A DNA stretch of 64,000 nucleotides from GCA-002712965 sp913048525. Lineage in GTDB: Bacteria > Chloroflexota > Dehalococcoidia > Lucifugimonadales > UBA826. The stretch lies in assembly GCA_913048525.1 (NCBI GenBank), contig CAJWWP010000001.1:62001-126000 (forward strand). Direction: 5' to 3'. The notes below the pieces were generated by a model. That model was not told the origin of the DNA. It saw nothing but the letters and a program-made list of their open reading frames with translations, and made no database searches. Below are positions 1 to 8,742 of this stretch, in pieces. Position 1 is the stretch's first letter; each line of letters starts with the position of its first letter. The position numbers and the translations under genes were made by a program.

Positions 1-438
1 GACTGCTGACACTCTGATCCCCCATCTTCCAGTAATGTCATCCAGCTTTACTCGCAATTCCCGGTTTATTCTCTCTCTTTGAGACAACACATCATCGACA
101 TTCATCTCACCGATTACAGCTCTGAGTATGGTAGTCGCCATTCCAATTACCGCCTGATGGTAATTTATTACTTCTAAGACGACTTTTTGCGCTTCACTTT
201 CAATGGGTCTTAAATATACAAGGAAGGTTATGTCGATTGGGGCGTTGTCTCTTGTGATGTTGGTTTGTCTTGGGATATTTATCACTTCTTCTCGTAGATC
301 GATTCTTGTACCTGTTTGAAATGGCCAAATCAGGATTTGAAGCCCTGGTCCCCGCAATCCGGATCTTTCATTAAATTTACCCAGAGTAAATACCGCTAAT
401 CGTTCATACTGTTTAACTACTTTTATAAGTGGAATCAT
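1..438 (-). CDS. SPFH/band 7 (stomatin-like, slipin) protein, partial
   Basis: This is the N-terminal 146 residues of a band 7/SPFH protein; the rest lies beyond the left window edge. It starts at an ATG at 436-438 preceded by GGGAGG. The translation opens MIPLIKVVKQYERLAVFTLG and continues with a GPGLQILIWP segment, then an R-x-D-L-R-E-E strand and a T-R-D-N-A-P-I-D turn, all typical of stomatin/slipin SPFH domains. The usual N-terminal membrane hairpin is very short or absent in this start. The gene begins 17 bases after the nfeD stop on the same strand, the classic nfeD-SPFH operon, in which the two proteins are thought to act together at the membrane. Slipin identity is inferred from family resemblance. 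Confidence 0.9.
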   Translation of the reverse strand, partial: MIPLIKVVKQYERLAVFTLGKFNERSGLRGPGLQILIWPFQTGTRIDLREEVINIPRQTNITRDNAPIDITFLVYLRPIESEAQKVVLEVINYHQAVIGMATTILRAVIGEMNVDDVLSQRERINRELRVKLDDITGRWGIRVSAV

Positions 439-455
439 TTATTTCCTCCCTAACA

Positions 456-1808
456 TTAATCTGTATCTTGTTTCTGGACTGAAAGTGTTACTCCGTCCGT
501 ATTTTTTACTATTACAAACTCTCCAACCGCTGGTGATGCACAATCGCTATACATCTCCGCGGTCCATAGATCCGAACCTACTTGGATCGTTCCTATGGGG
601 CTCAAAGGAGTTTTAACCACACCTATGGAACCAATAATTGCAGAGGTATGGGAGGGCATCCCTTTGCCGACTGCTTCGGAGAGAGCTTTTAATGTGAGTA
701 TTACTGAGCCGCTCAAGGTTGTACCTACTATCCCAATTACCCAAAGGTTCACTCCGAAAATACCCCGATCAAAGCCTGGAATACTGAAATCGCCAAATAG
801 TAGAAATGAGCCCACTAAGAAACATATGATTCCACCTGTTATATACAATCCAATTCCAGGCGCCTGCGCTTCTGCAAAAAAAAGTATGAAAGCCCCAAAT
901 ATTAGTGCCAAAGCTAGCCAGTTTACAGGTAGCTGTCCCATACCAGTAAAAGCTAGGGAGATCGCTAAAATTCCAATAAATCCTCCTACTAGTATCCCTG
1001 GTTGAATAAACTCAAGTGTCAAAGCTATGCTTCCTATGGTTAAAAGGACAAATGTTATGTTCGGATCACCCACAGCGTCCAGAAACTTTTCGAGCATGGT
1101 TCTTTCGAAAGTTCGTATTTCGAGGTTAGAAGTTTCCAAAGTTACGTTTCCAGAGGGCGTAACAACTGTTGATCCGTTTATTTCGTCTAGTAGAGAAGTC
1201 TGACTCTCTGAAATATAGTCGATTATTCCCGATGCTAGCGCTTCCGAAGATGTATAGGATCTAGCCCTTGTTACAGTCAACTCTAATTCCTGCGAAGGTC
1301 TGCCTCTCCTTTCCGATATAGATCTGAGGAGTGCGGCCGCATCTTGTGATACTTTATCTTTTATAGTCTCTCCGAGATCCTCTCCTGATGCGCCCACAGG
1401 AGTAGCGGCGCCGATGTTGGTTGTAGGGGCCATAGCAGCTACGTGAGATGCAGCGACGATGAATGTTCCTGCTGAACCTGCTCGAGCACCCGCAGGGGAA
1501 ACATATGTTATGACGGGCACCTCAGATACTAAAATCTCAGATACTATTTCTCGTGTTGGCTCCAGCATTCCACCAGGGGTATCAAGCTCTATAAGTATCG
1601 CCGAAACTCTGGAGGAAGATGCAGCATCACCTATCATGCGTTTAAGATGAGAAGCCGTAGATGGCTGTATCGCACCTCGGATTTCTGTCTTATATATGAT
1701 CTTTGAGTTTATTTCTGAGGCAAATACTACGCCAACGACCTGCATGGTCAAAATGACAAGAGAAGCCAAAGTAGCCAGTCGCAGTGTTCGCAATATATTA
1801 CTTCGCAA
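456..1808 (-). CDS. nfeD: NfeD-family membrane-bound serine protease (ClpP-class)
   Basis: Full-length NfeD: an N-terminal signal/anchor segment, a ClpP-like serine protease domain, a cluster of four to five membrane segments, and a C-terminal soluble OB-fold of about 70 residues. The protease core shows ELDTPGGML, then the catalytic serine in RAGSAGTF and a lysine in GETIKDKVSQ about 40 residues later, the spacing expected for the Ser-Lys dyad. The frame is open back to a TTG at 1874, but a TTG at 1806-1808 has AAAGGAG five bases upstream and gives a clean basic-hydrophobic N-terminus (MRSNILRTLRLATLASLV), so 1808 is preferred. It is co-transcribed with the downstream SPFH gene. NfeD proteases cleave hydrophobic segments of SPFH partners in characterised archaea. 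Confidence 0.92.
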   Translation of the reverse strand: MRSNILRTLRLATLASLVILTMQVVGVVFASEINSKIIYKTEIRGAIQPSTASHLKRMIGDAASSSRVSAILIELDTPGGMLEPTREIVSEILVSEVPVITYVSPAGARAGSAGTFIVAASHVAAMAPTTNIGAATPVGASGEDLGETIKDKVSQDAAALLRSISERRGRPSQELELTVTRARSYTSSEALASGIIDYISESQTSLLDEINGSTVVTPSGNVTLETSNLEIRTFERTMLEKFLDAVGDPNITFVLLTIGSIALTLEFIQPGILVGGFIGILAISLAFTGMGQLPVNWLALALIFGAFILFFAEAQAPGIGLYITGGIICFLVGSFLLFGDFSIPGFDRGIFGVNLWVIGIVGTTLSGSVILTLKALSEAVGKGMPSHTSAIIGSIGVVKTPLSPIGTIQVGSDLWTAEMYSDCASPAVGEFVIVKNTDGVTLSVQKQDTD

Positions 1809-2037
1809 GGGGGCTCCTTTTAGGGGCCTATTACCTTTATTGATTCTACCAGTCTTTCTCGAACTATCTCGCAATGTCCAGACAGATTCTTCGAATCGAG
1901 CTAGGGGGAAAGTGTGTTTTCTATGTTGCTGTTTCAGACAATATTCGTTTACCCACTTATATTTGTGACTCCTGTTAACATGAAGGGCTGAATCTTTTAG
2001 TAGTTTGTTTTCCTGATGAGTGGAATATGGAGACTTG
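1809..2037. promoter_or_regulatory. Divergent intergenic region between nfeD and an aldo/keto reductase
   Basis: Two divergent genes start from this stretch, so it must hold both promoters. A 13-base inverted repeat (GATTC-TTC-GAATC, 1885-1897) is visible. No convincing -35/-10 pair was found. The right end carries GGAG five bases before the plus-strand ATG at 2038. Confidence 0.3.
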
Positions 2038-3042
2038 ATGGAGTACGTAAAATTAGGTAGTTCTGGATTACTTGTTTCCCCCTTGTGTCTTGGGACTATG
2101 ATGTTCGGAAGCGCTGCAAATGAACGTGAATCTATAGCAATAACTCATCGGGCTGTAGATGACGGCATCAATTTTATCGACACAGCGAATGCGTATAACA
2201 ATGGTTTATCTGAGACCATATTAGGTAAGGCATTAGAAGATCGTCGCGACAAGGTTGTACTTGTAACAAAGGTTAATGCCTCTACAGGGGACGGCCCTAA
2301 CGAGGGGGGGTTGAGTAGATATCACATATTAAACGAGGTAGAGAATAGTCTTAGGAGACTAAAAACCGATCATATAGATATCTACATGCTTCACAGGAGG
2401 GATTTTGGCACCCCTTTAGAAGAATCTTTGGGAGCGATGAATGATCTTGTAAGACAAGGGAAAGTGCGTTACATAGGGATGTCCAACCACTATTCCTGGC
2501 AGGTTAGAGGTGCGCTTGACCAAGCAAAGTATGAGGGAGTCTCACCGGTTGTTTGTGTGCAAGATCTCTACAACATAGTAAACCGGGATTTAGAAGTCGA
2601 TATGTTGCCGTTTTGTTATGAATTCGGAGTTGGTGTAATGGCGTACAGCCCTCTGGCAAGAGGGATTTTGACGGGTAAATATAGGCTGGGTGAAAATCTT
2701 CCTCCTGAGTCAAGGGCAGGGAGAGGCGATAGGCGAATGCTCGAGACTGAGTTGAGGGATGGGAGCCTAGCAGTAGCTCAAGAGCTTGCAGAACTGGCAG
2801 AAGGAACAGGAAAAAAACTGTCCCAGTTTGCCCTGAATTGGGTGATATCCAATCCGATTGTTACCTCTGCGATTATTGGTCCTCGGAACCTCGATCAATA
2901 TGAGGATAATCTTGGGGCTTTGGGTTGGGATATAGACTCTTCCATACTCAGTAAGGTTGATGCATTGGTCCCACCAGGAGAGCATACAGGAAATGGATTC
3001 AACGATCCTCAGAATCCGGTAAGAGGCAGACCAGATTCATAA
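2038..3042 (+). CDS. Aldo/keto reductase (TIM-barrel NADPH oxidoreductase)
   Basis: A 334-residue aldo/keto reductase with all four catalytic residues: Asp48 and Tyr53 (FIDTANAY), Lys78 (LVTK) and His119 (YMLHRRD). The late NADPH-binding strand-loop (SAIIGPRNLDQYEDNL) places it in the AKR family that includes YajO and Tas-like enzymes. It should reduce aldehydes or ketones, or oxidise alcohols, in the cytoplasm; the substrate is unknown. The frame opens at a GTG at 2020, but the ATG at 2038 has GGAG at the right distance. A second, clearly different aldo/keto reductase follows about 100 bases downstream on the same strand. Confidence 0.93.
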   Translation: MEYVKLGSSGLLVSPLCLGTMMFGSAANERESIAITHRAVDDGINFIDTANAYNNGLSETILGKALEDRRDKVVLVTKVNASTGDGPNEGGLSRYHILNEVENSLRRLKTDHIDIYMLHRRDFGTPLEESLGAMNDLVRQGKVRYIGMSNHYSWQVRGALDQAKYEGVSPVVCVQDLYNIVNRDLEVDMLPFCYEFGVGVMAYSPLARGILTGKYRLGENLPPESRAGRGDRRMLETELRDGSLAVAQELAELAEGTGKKLSQFALNWVISNPIVTSAIIGPRNLDQYEDNLGALGWDIDSSILSKVDALVPPGEHTGNGFNDPQNPVRGRPDS

Positions 3043-3140
3043 ATATTTGGATTAGCTTCTTCTGGCATTATGGACCCACGGCCAGTCTTTGAAATAATTG
3101 AGTGCGATTAAAATATTTTTTGAGAAGGGGTGTTTGTTAA

Positions 3141-4085
3141 ATGCGTTATAGAACGCTTGGTAAAACTGAACTAAACGTTTCACTTCTCAGTTTCGGTTCA
3201 GGTGGACCCAGCAAATTGGGACAAAATACAGGGCTTTCTGGGAAGGAGCAAACCGATCTTATTAAACGAGTGATGGATCTGGGCATCAATTTCATAGATT
3301 CCTCAGAAGGCTATGGTGAGAGTGAAGAGATATTAGGTAAAGGACTAGAAGGAATTTCAAGAGATTCCTATTTTCTCGCTACCAAAAGTATGTGTAGAAA
3401 CAGACATGGTGAACTCAGAGATCCAGAAAAATTCTCTGCAGCAATCGACAGGAGCCTCAAGAGACTCGGGACTGACTATATCGATATTATGCAGTTTCAT
3501 CTGCTGAACAAGGATGATTATGATGGCGTTGTGGATACCTTATATCCAGTTATGGACAAAGCTAGGACGGCAGGCAAAATTAGATTCATAGGTTTCAGTG
3601 AGCAGTACAAAACGGAACCAGACCATAGGACGGTTACCCATGCACTGAAGGTTGATCCCGATCTTTGGGATACAGTCATGCTTAAGTATGGGATTCTAAA
3701 TCAATATGCTGCCAAGGAAGCATTACCCCTTGCTCAAAAAAATAATGTGGGTGTCATCAATATGGCAGTGATTAGAGAAAAACTTCCGAACCCGAAGTTG
3801 TTAAGAGAACAGATCAAGATATGGAAAGAGGAAGGTTTACTAAATCCCATTGACCTAGATGATATAGATCCGCTTGGCTGGCTCATCAAGGGGGGGGTTA
3901 AATCTGTGGTCGATGCAGGATACATATTTGCCGGCGATCATCCCGGTGTTTCAACTGTCCTCACAGGTACATCGTCTGTTTCTCACCTCGAAGACAACGC
4001 CAGAGCATTGAATCTATTAGCTCTGCCTGAATCAGACACCCTAAAGTTGAGAAGTCTTTTTGGTGAAATAGCGGTGTATATATGA
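3141..4085 (+). CDS. Aldo/keto reductase, second
   Basis: A 314-residue aldo/keto reductase. Catalytic residues are visible as Asp53 and Tyr58 (FIDSSEGYG), Lys82 (LATKS) and His120 (IMQFHLL). The sequence between the barrel strands differs a good deal from the preceding reductase, so this is not a recent duplicate. The C-terminal stretch (STVLTGTSSVSHLEDNARAL) is the usual cofactor-binding end. The stop codon ends one base before the stop of the convergent NHL gene, leaving no room for a terminator between them. Confidence 0.92.
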   Translation: MRYRTLGKTELNVSLLSFGSGGPSKLGQNTGLSGKEQTDLIKRVMDLGINFIDSSEGYGESEEILGKGLEGISRDSYFLATKSMCRNRHGELRDPEKFSAAIDRSLKRLGTDYIDIMQFHLLNKDDYDGVVDTLYPVMDKARTAGKIRFIGFSEQYKTEPDHRTVTHALKVDPDLWDTVMLKYGILNQYAAKEALPLAQKNNVGVINMAVIREKLPNPKLLREQIKIWKEEGLLNPIDLDDIDPLGWLIKGGVKSVVDAGYIFAGDHPGVSTVLTGTSSVSHLEDNARALNLLALPESDTLKLRSLFGEIAVYI

Positions 4086-4086
4086 G

Positions 4087-5115
4087 TTAGGTCACTTCCA
4101 GTGTAGGGTTTCTAAGGGGAGCAGCAAATTGGGTTTTGTCTAACTCAATAAAGTCTTTCTGGTAGACCTGAACTCTGTACGATTCGAAGTCAGGAATAAA
4201 CAGTCTAAAATCTTCATCGATACGTACAGAACGAGGCCTTCTTATATATCTTTCATCTTCCAGTCGACCTGATTCACGGAGTCGATTTGGCACGGCATTG
4301 GTTAGCATGTAATTTCGTGCGACCTTTGAAAGAGTGGCATCTCCCTGGAAACTCCAGACTTGATCTCCCTCTGAATTAAATTGTAGGACTCTATTATTTC
4401 CCCAGTCAGCCACATATATATCCCCGTGAGAGTCTACTGATATCCCCGTGGGTCTTTGGAATTCTGCGTCACCAGACCCAGTTTTACCAAAGGTATTTTT
4501 TAAATCCCCTACACCTGTGAAAATCTGAACTCTATTGTTTCCCCAATCGGAAACGTAAATATCGTCATTTTCATCCACCTCAACTCCCCAGGGGAGGTTT
4601 AGCTGGCCTTCTCCACTTCCAAAAGATCCAAAGGATTCGAGGTACTTCCCGTCTATAGTGTAGCGTTGTATTCTGTGGTTTTTAGAATCCGCGATAATTA
4701 AGTTGCCAGAACTGTCGAAAGCGATTCCAGTGGGGCCGTCAAACTGTCCTACTCCTGATCCTTTCTCACCAAATTTAGAAATGAAATTTCCTTCATTATC
4801 CAGACGGGTAATTCTGTTTGTATATTCATCACTTACAAATAGGTCTTCGTTAGGACCGGTCAATATGTTCACGGGCCATATAAATTGACCATCTTCTGTT
4901 CCGTAACTACTGAACCCTTCGAGTTCATCAGTAAGTTCCTCCATATCGTCAACTGACCATATTCTTATGGTGGCAACTCCTTCTGATCTCATTAGGATAT
5001 ACAGCTTCTTATCTTCACCAAAAGATATGTCGGTTGGAAAGTTTGTCACTCTCCTCATACCTAGAGTGGTCAGATACGGAAATCCCGCTCTTAATATTCC
5101 ATGTGGTCGGGTCAT
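4087..5115 (-). CDS. NHL-repeat beta-propeller protein (cassette 1)
   Basis: A 342-residue protein made of NHL repeats, the clearest being PTGIAFDSSGNLIIADS, PWGVEVDENDDIYVSDWGNN and PTGISVDSHGDIYVADWGNN, each followed by R-V-Q-x-F and a G-x-F-G-x-x-G-S-G turn; about six blades. No signal peptide or membrane segment is visible, so a cytoplasmic location is likely. Residues about 258-285 (GDATLSKVARNYM and onward) break the repeat pattern with a helical insert that the other two NHL proteins of this window also carry. It is the last gene of a DUF1800-DUF1501-NHL cassette, 32 bases after DUF1501. Propellers of this type usually mediate protein contacts or bind ligands; no enzymatic residues were recognised. 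Confidence 0.9.
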   Translation of the reverse strand: MTRPHGILRAGFPYLTTLGMRRVTNFPTDISFGEDKKLYILMRSEGVATIRIWSVDDMEELTDELEGFSSYGTEDGQFIWPVNILTGPNEDLFVSDEYTNRITRLDNEGNFISKFGEKGSGVGQFDGPTGIAFDSSGNLIIADSKNHRIQRYTIDGKYLESFGSFGSGEGQLNLPWGVEVDENDDIYVSDWGNNRVQIFTGVGDLKNTFGKTGSGDAEFQRPTGISVDSHGDIYVADWGNNRVLQFNSEGDQVWSFQGDATLSKVARNYMLTNAVPNRLRESGRLEDERYIRRPRSVRIDEDFRLFIPDFESYRVQVYQKDFIELDKTQFAAPLRNPTLEVT

Positions 5116-5147
5116 TGCTACTGTACCTCTTGTAACGTCATTACGAG

Positions 5148-6284
5148 TTATAGATAGAAAGGTTTAATCTGTTCAAATTCCCCTTTGACTATTGGTTTCG
5201 CATCAAGGTCGAGCCATTGTTCCAAAACAGTTCCATAGATGCCTCTGAAGTCGATGGTATGTTTCAGATCCTCGCCATGCTCCCAATCCGATGGGGCTAG
5301 CGAAGGATATTCGGAATAAAGATCACCTTTAACGTTTTTCCCAAATAAAAACGCTCCTCCTCCTGACCCATGATCTGTGCCACTTCCATTGTCTCTCATG
5401 CGCCTTCCAAATTCAGTGAATACTAGAATTGCTACATTTTCAGATTCGTCATGTTGATCTAAGTCATCTAGAAAATCAGAAATTGCCCCGGAAAGATCGG
5501 CCATTAACTTTGGATGAGTAGGCATTTCGTTTGCGTGTGTGTCGTAACCACCGTGATTAGTATAAAAAATTCTTGTTCCTAGACCACTTAAATGTATTCT
5601 GGCCACATCTCTTAGGCTTTTGGCTATTGAGTTATCAGCATATTCGACTGAAGATTGATAGTTTGAAGCCACGTCACCGAGCATATCTGCTCCCTTAAGT
5701 ACATCTAATCCAGTCTTGCCTATGTATTCAGAGACAACCCCACTACCTATGGCCTGACCGTAAATGTCTTTGAAAGCCTGCAGTGCTTTATCACGAAGCT
5801 GTTCTTTCTCAATTTGATTCATGACTCCGTAGCCTTCGAGATCACTTATTGAAGTTACAGGAACTCCAGCGACAGACATAGCTCTTGGCAAACCTTGGCC
5901 AATATTAACTCCTGTGAGAACATTTTCGCTTTTGGGATCTAATTCACGGACGGCCAGCCCCAGCCAGCCTTCACTTCCGACCCGATCCGGTTCACAAGTG
6001 TGCCAGATATCCATGCCTCTGAAATGAGATCTATTTGAGTCCGGATATCCGATTCCCTGTATTATGGCCATTCGTCCTTCATCGTAAAGACGTTTGAAAG
6101 GAGCCGCATTTTTGTTGATAGCTAAAGTGTCGTTAATCGGTAACACATCATCTTGACTCATCACTATCTTTTTCCGGGCATCATAGTAGTGATCATTGGT
6201 AAATGGAACGATGGTATTCATGAAATCGTTCCCACCGGTCATTTGCACTACTACAAGTGTTTTATCCTTACTCTTCGTTGCCAT
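5148..6284 (-). CDS. DUF1501 protein, alkaline phosphatase/sulfatase-like fold (cassette 1)
   Basis: A 378-residue DUF1501 protein. Conserved blocks are QMTGGNDFMNTIVPF (14-28), SHFRGMDIWHT (86-96), GGYDTHAN (245-252), TEFGRR (290-295) and NGSGTDHG (299-306); the Asp/His-rich blocks resemble metal sites of the alkaline phosphatase superfamily, to which DUF1501 is distantly related. Many DUF1501 proteins carry a Tat signal, but this one begins directly with the domain (MATKSKDKTLVVVQ). The ATG at 6284 has AGGGGA six bases upstream, better than the in-frame start at 6305. It lies 52 bases after the DUF1800 gene. Collinear with the DUF1501 at 52381-53520 without gaps over its first 310 residues. 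Function unknown. Confidence 0.9.
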   Translation of the reverse strand: MATKSKDKTLVVVQMTGGNDFMNTIVPFTNDHYYDARKKIVMSQDDVLPINDTLAINKNAAPFKRLYDEGRMAIIQGIGYPDSNRSHFRGMDIWHTCEPDRVGSEGWLGLAVRELDPKSENVLTGVNIGQGLPRAMSVAGVPVTSISDLEGYGVMNQIEKEQLRDKALQAFKDIYGQAIGSGVVSEYIGKTGLDVLKGADMLGDVASNYQSSVEYADNSIAKSLRDVARIHLSGLGTRIFYTNHGGYDTHANEMPTHPKLMADLSGAISDFLDDLDQHDESENVAILVFTEFGRRMRDNGSGTDHGSGGGAFLFGKNVKGDLYSEYPSLAPSDWEHGEDLKHTIDFRGIYGTVLEQWLDLDAKPIVKGEFEQIKPFYL

Positions 6285-6336
6285 TGGAATTCCCCTTTTT
6301 CTCAAACAGAGCTATCTTATGAGTATTTTTAGGATA

Positions 6337-7728
6337 TTAAGCAAATTGGTAATCTACACTAGATGCTGCCATTTGTATAAGATTGTGTACACCCGCGTTT
6401 CCTTTCTCATCGCTGAGTGTTTTTGCGTAGGCATTTAGTGATGACAGGGTCTCGTCACTAACTGTCAGCGCCCCAAGTAGATCAAGACACCTGCTAACTA
6501 ATTGTTCAGGGTTGTCGTCTAAGCTACCTGCTTTAGAGAGCATCTCTGCTACACCTGGTTTATTTGGATCGGCAAACTGTTTTTCGACGAATCCAACTCT
6601 TTCACTCAACGTGCCGGAGTCTATCCACTCAAATCCGGTATGCCATCCCTCAACGGTTGGAGGGTTCATGAGTCTCTGTCCCATCACAGCAAGCGGTCCC
6701 TCTATTGCTGAACCGTTCAGAGTGGTCACGGCAAACTCATGTATCCCGGGTTTCGGTCTACTAAATTCTCCCGTCTGCCTGATCACACCCACTATGAGCT
6801 CTGTGGGGCTTTTTACCTTGGGTTTGGCCGAAGATTCCTTGAAAAATTCAGAGCTGAATAAGGTTTTCAACACAACCTTCATATCACCCCTTGACTCCAT
6901 GAACGCTGTTGTGAGCTCTTCTATAGCCTCCGGGTTTTTCGGCGGCACTGTCTCCCACGATGGGACTTGAATCTCGTCCTCTACGAAAAAGTTATATAAA
7001 TGTCTGGATAAGAACCTTGCTGTTGCAGACTGTTTAATTATTATTTCTATGATGTCGCCACCGTCAAAATTTCCCCGCTGACCGAGAAATTCCTTTTCAC
7101 CGTAGTCGTGATCTTCGGGTAGGAATTGGAATACGGCTTCATGGTGACCATAGGGGTAAAGAGACAATGGTTGCTTAAAAGTCCATCCTGTGAATGATCT
7201 CGAGGCATTTTTAATATCGTCTTCCGTGTAATTACCTACCCCCATGGAGAATAGTTCTAGTAACTCTCTGCCATAATTTTCGTTAATTTCGTCTTTATGA
7301 TTCTCGTTGTTGTCTAGCCAAAATATCATTGCTGGGTCTTTGGACAGTTCTAGAAGTATTTTCCCGAAATTTGTCATACCTACGTTACGGAAAAGGTTGA
7401 TTTCATTGTAGAGTGAAGGGCCGTGTTCGCTCTTTCCCCAAGCGACTGGGAAAATGTGGTGAAGAAATAGTGCCATCTTTTCTTCGAGGGGGCGCTTCGT
7501 GTTGGCCATTCTGTAGAGCCATTTACCAACGTGAACAGCCACTGGCTCCCCCACGTAATATCTCTCCACATATGACATATCGATCTCATCAAAACGTTCA
7601 GGATTAACTAGATCTTCTACGATTTCGTCATATGTTTGCTCCGAGGTCAACCGATCTAACTCAGATGGAGTTGCACCGAATCCAGCTCTTCTCATAAGGT
7701 GAGCTACCAGCTTTCTATCAGACTTCAT
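6337..7728 (-). CDS. DUF1800 protein (cassette 1)
   Basis: A 463-residue DUF1800 protein. It starts with HLMRRAGFGATPSEL and carries the family core NYGRELLELFSMGVGNYTED followed by FTGW, then RHLYNFFVEDE, PPKNPEA and NPPTVEGWHTG. It starts at the ATG at 7728, nine bases after GGAG; an upstream TTG overlaps that ribosome site. No signal peptide is visible, unlike many DUF1800 proteins of planctomycetes. It is the first gene of a three-gene cassette with DUF1501 and an NHL propeller, and lies downstream of a catabolic run (SDR, enolase, MBL) on the same strand. DUF1800 and DUF1501 genes are often paired in bacteria, but their activity is not established. Confidence 0.9.
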   Translation of the reverse strand: MKSDRKLVAHLMRRAGFGATPSELDRLTSEQTYDEIVEDLVNPERFDEIDMSYVERYYVGEPVAVHVGKWLYRMANTKRPLEEKMALFLHHIFPVAWGKSEHGPSLYNEINLFRNVGMTNFGKILLELSKDPAMIFWLDNNENHKDEINENYGRELLELFSMGVGNYTEDDIKNASRSFTGWTFKQPLSLYPYGHHEAVFQFLPEDHDYGEKEFLGQRGNFDGGDIIEIIIKQSATARFLSRHLYNFFVEDEIQVPSWETVPPKNPEAIEELTTAFMESRGDMKVVLKTLFSSEFFKESSAKPKVKSPTELIVGVIRQTGEFSRPKPGIHEFAVTTLNGSAIEGPLAVMGQRLMNPPTVEGWHTGFEWIDSGTLSERVGFVEKQFADPNKPGVAEMLSKAGSLDDNPEQLVSRCLDLLGALTVSDETLSSLNAYAKTLSDEKGNAGVHNLIQMAASSVDYQFA

Positions 7729-7852
7729 AGTAACTTTCTCCAATAAATGTAGGTCAATTACTTTGTTGCAACTCTACAATAATCTCATTAAATTATGAAC
7801 TTAATTTTCTTACTATTGCGTGGCTAGTATCTACAAACCCTGAGTTTTATCA

Positions 7853-8695
7853 TCAAGATAGCTTTGCGATAACCTCTGGGATTCGCTCATCCAAGGTATC
7901 AAACCCGACCCACTCTCCAAATCTAGCTGACAACGTTGCAATAACTGAGTCAGTTGCCTGTTCTGCGTTGCGACCCTCTTCTATTGCACTTTTGCTGCTA
8001 TTTACAAGCTCGTGTATGAAACTTCTGGCTTCAAGCAAATCTTCGTGATTTCCGTTAGGTCCATGGCCTGAGACAAACGTTTCTATTGGGAGCTCAGCTA
8101 TTTTGTCATCGGTCTCCGGCCAATCGGCGGGATAACTATCACCCAGATATGGAACTCTTCGATCTTGTATAACGTCTCCCGTGAATACTAATTTCTCCTC
8201 TGGAACGTGAATAAAGATGTCACCACTTGTGTGAGCTCTACCAAAATATAGAAGCTCTAGCCGGCGTCCTCCAATATAAAGGGACATACTGCTGTCAAAT
8301 GTTAAATTTGGGGGTGTTATGTTGACAATTTTTGCCTCTTCTGCCCAGGGATCATCTCCTGTAACTATCTTAGAACGCCACTGGTCGTTCCATTGGTCGT
8401 CGGTCATTTCGAGATAGCAGTTTTGGTGGCCTATTATGGTTGCATCAGGAAATTCTTCATTTCCCCAGGAATGGTCCCAGTGCGCATGCGTGTCTATCAC
8501 ATACTTAATGGGTTTGTCGGTTATAAGCTTCACGTCAGAGATAAGATCTCTTGCAAAGGATGGCATTCTTAAGGAATCGATTATTAGAACTCCTTCATCA
8601 CCAACGATAATGCCGGCATTGGTGAGATTCTCATGTAATCTTGCATAAATACCAGAAGCTACCTCAATAATTTCTGTTCCTGGCGTTGAGTTCAT
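7853..8695 (-). CDS. Metallo-beta-lactamase-fold hydrolase
   Basis: A 280-residue MBL-fold protein with the binuclear metal motif HAHWDH (residues 70-75), a later His in GRAHTSGD, the bridging Asp in VFTGDVI, and a final His in VSGHGP. Such enzymes hydrolyse lactones, thioesters or related bonds. The start ATG follows GGGAGG. It sits 47 bases after the enolase-superfamily gene and belongs to the same minus-strand run, which suggests a shared catabolic route. Two other MBL proteins in the window are only distantly similar. Substrate not predictable. Confidence 0.9.
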   Translation of the reverse strand: MNSTPGTEIIEVASGIYARLHENLTNAGIIVGDEGVLIIDSLRMPSFARDLISDVKLITDKPIKYVIDTHAHWDHSWGNEEFPDATIIGHQNCYLEMTDDQWNDQWRSKIVTGDDPWAEEAKIVNITPPNLTFDSSMSLYIGGRRLELLYFGRAHTSGDIFIHVPEEKLVFTGDVIQDRRVPYLGDSYPADWPETDDKIAELPIETFVSGHGPNGNHEDLLEARSFIHELVNSSKSAIEEGRNAEQATDSVIATLSARFGEWVGFDTLDERIPEVIAKLS

Positions 8696-8742
8696 TCTTT
8701 TCCTCCCTTTGGGTTCCTCTAATAACTACTGGGTTACATCAT

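Noticed and set aside
595..1005. Long plus-strand ORF opposite nfeD
   Set aside because: It is the reverse frame of the NfeD membrane domain and has no recognisable family or ribosome site.
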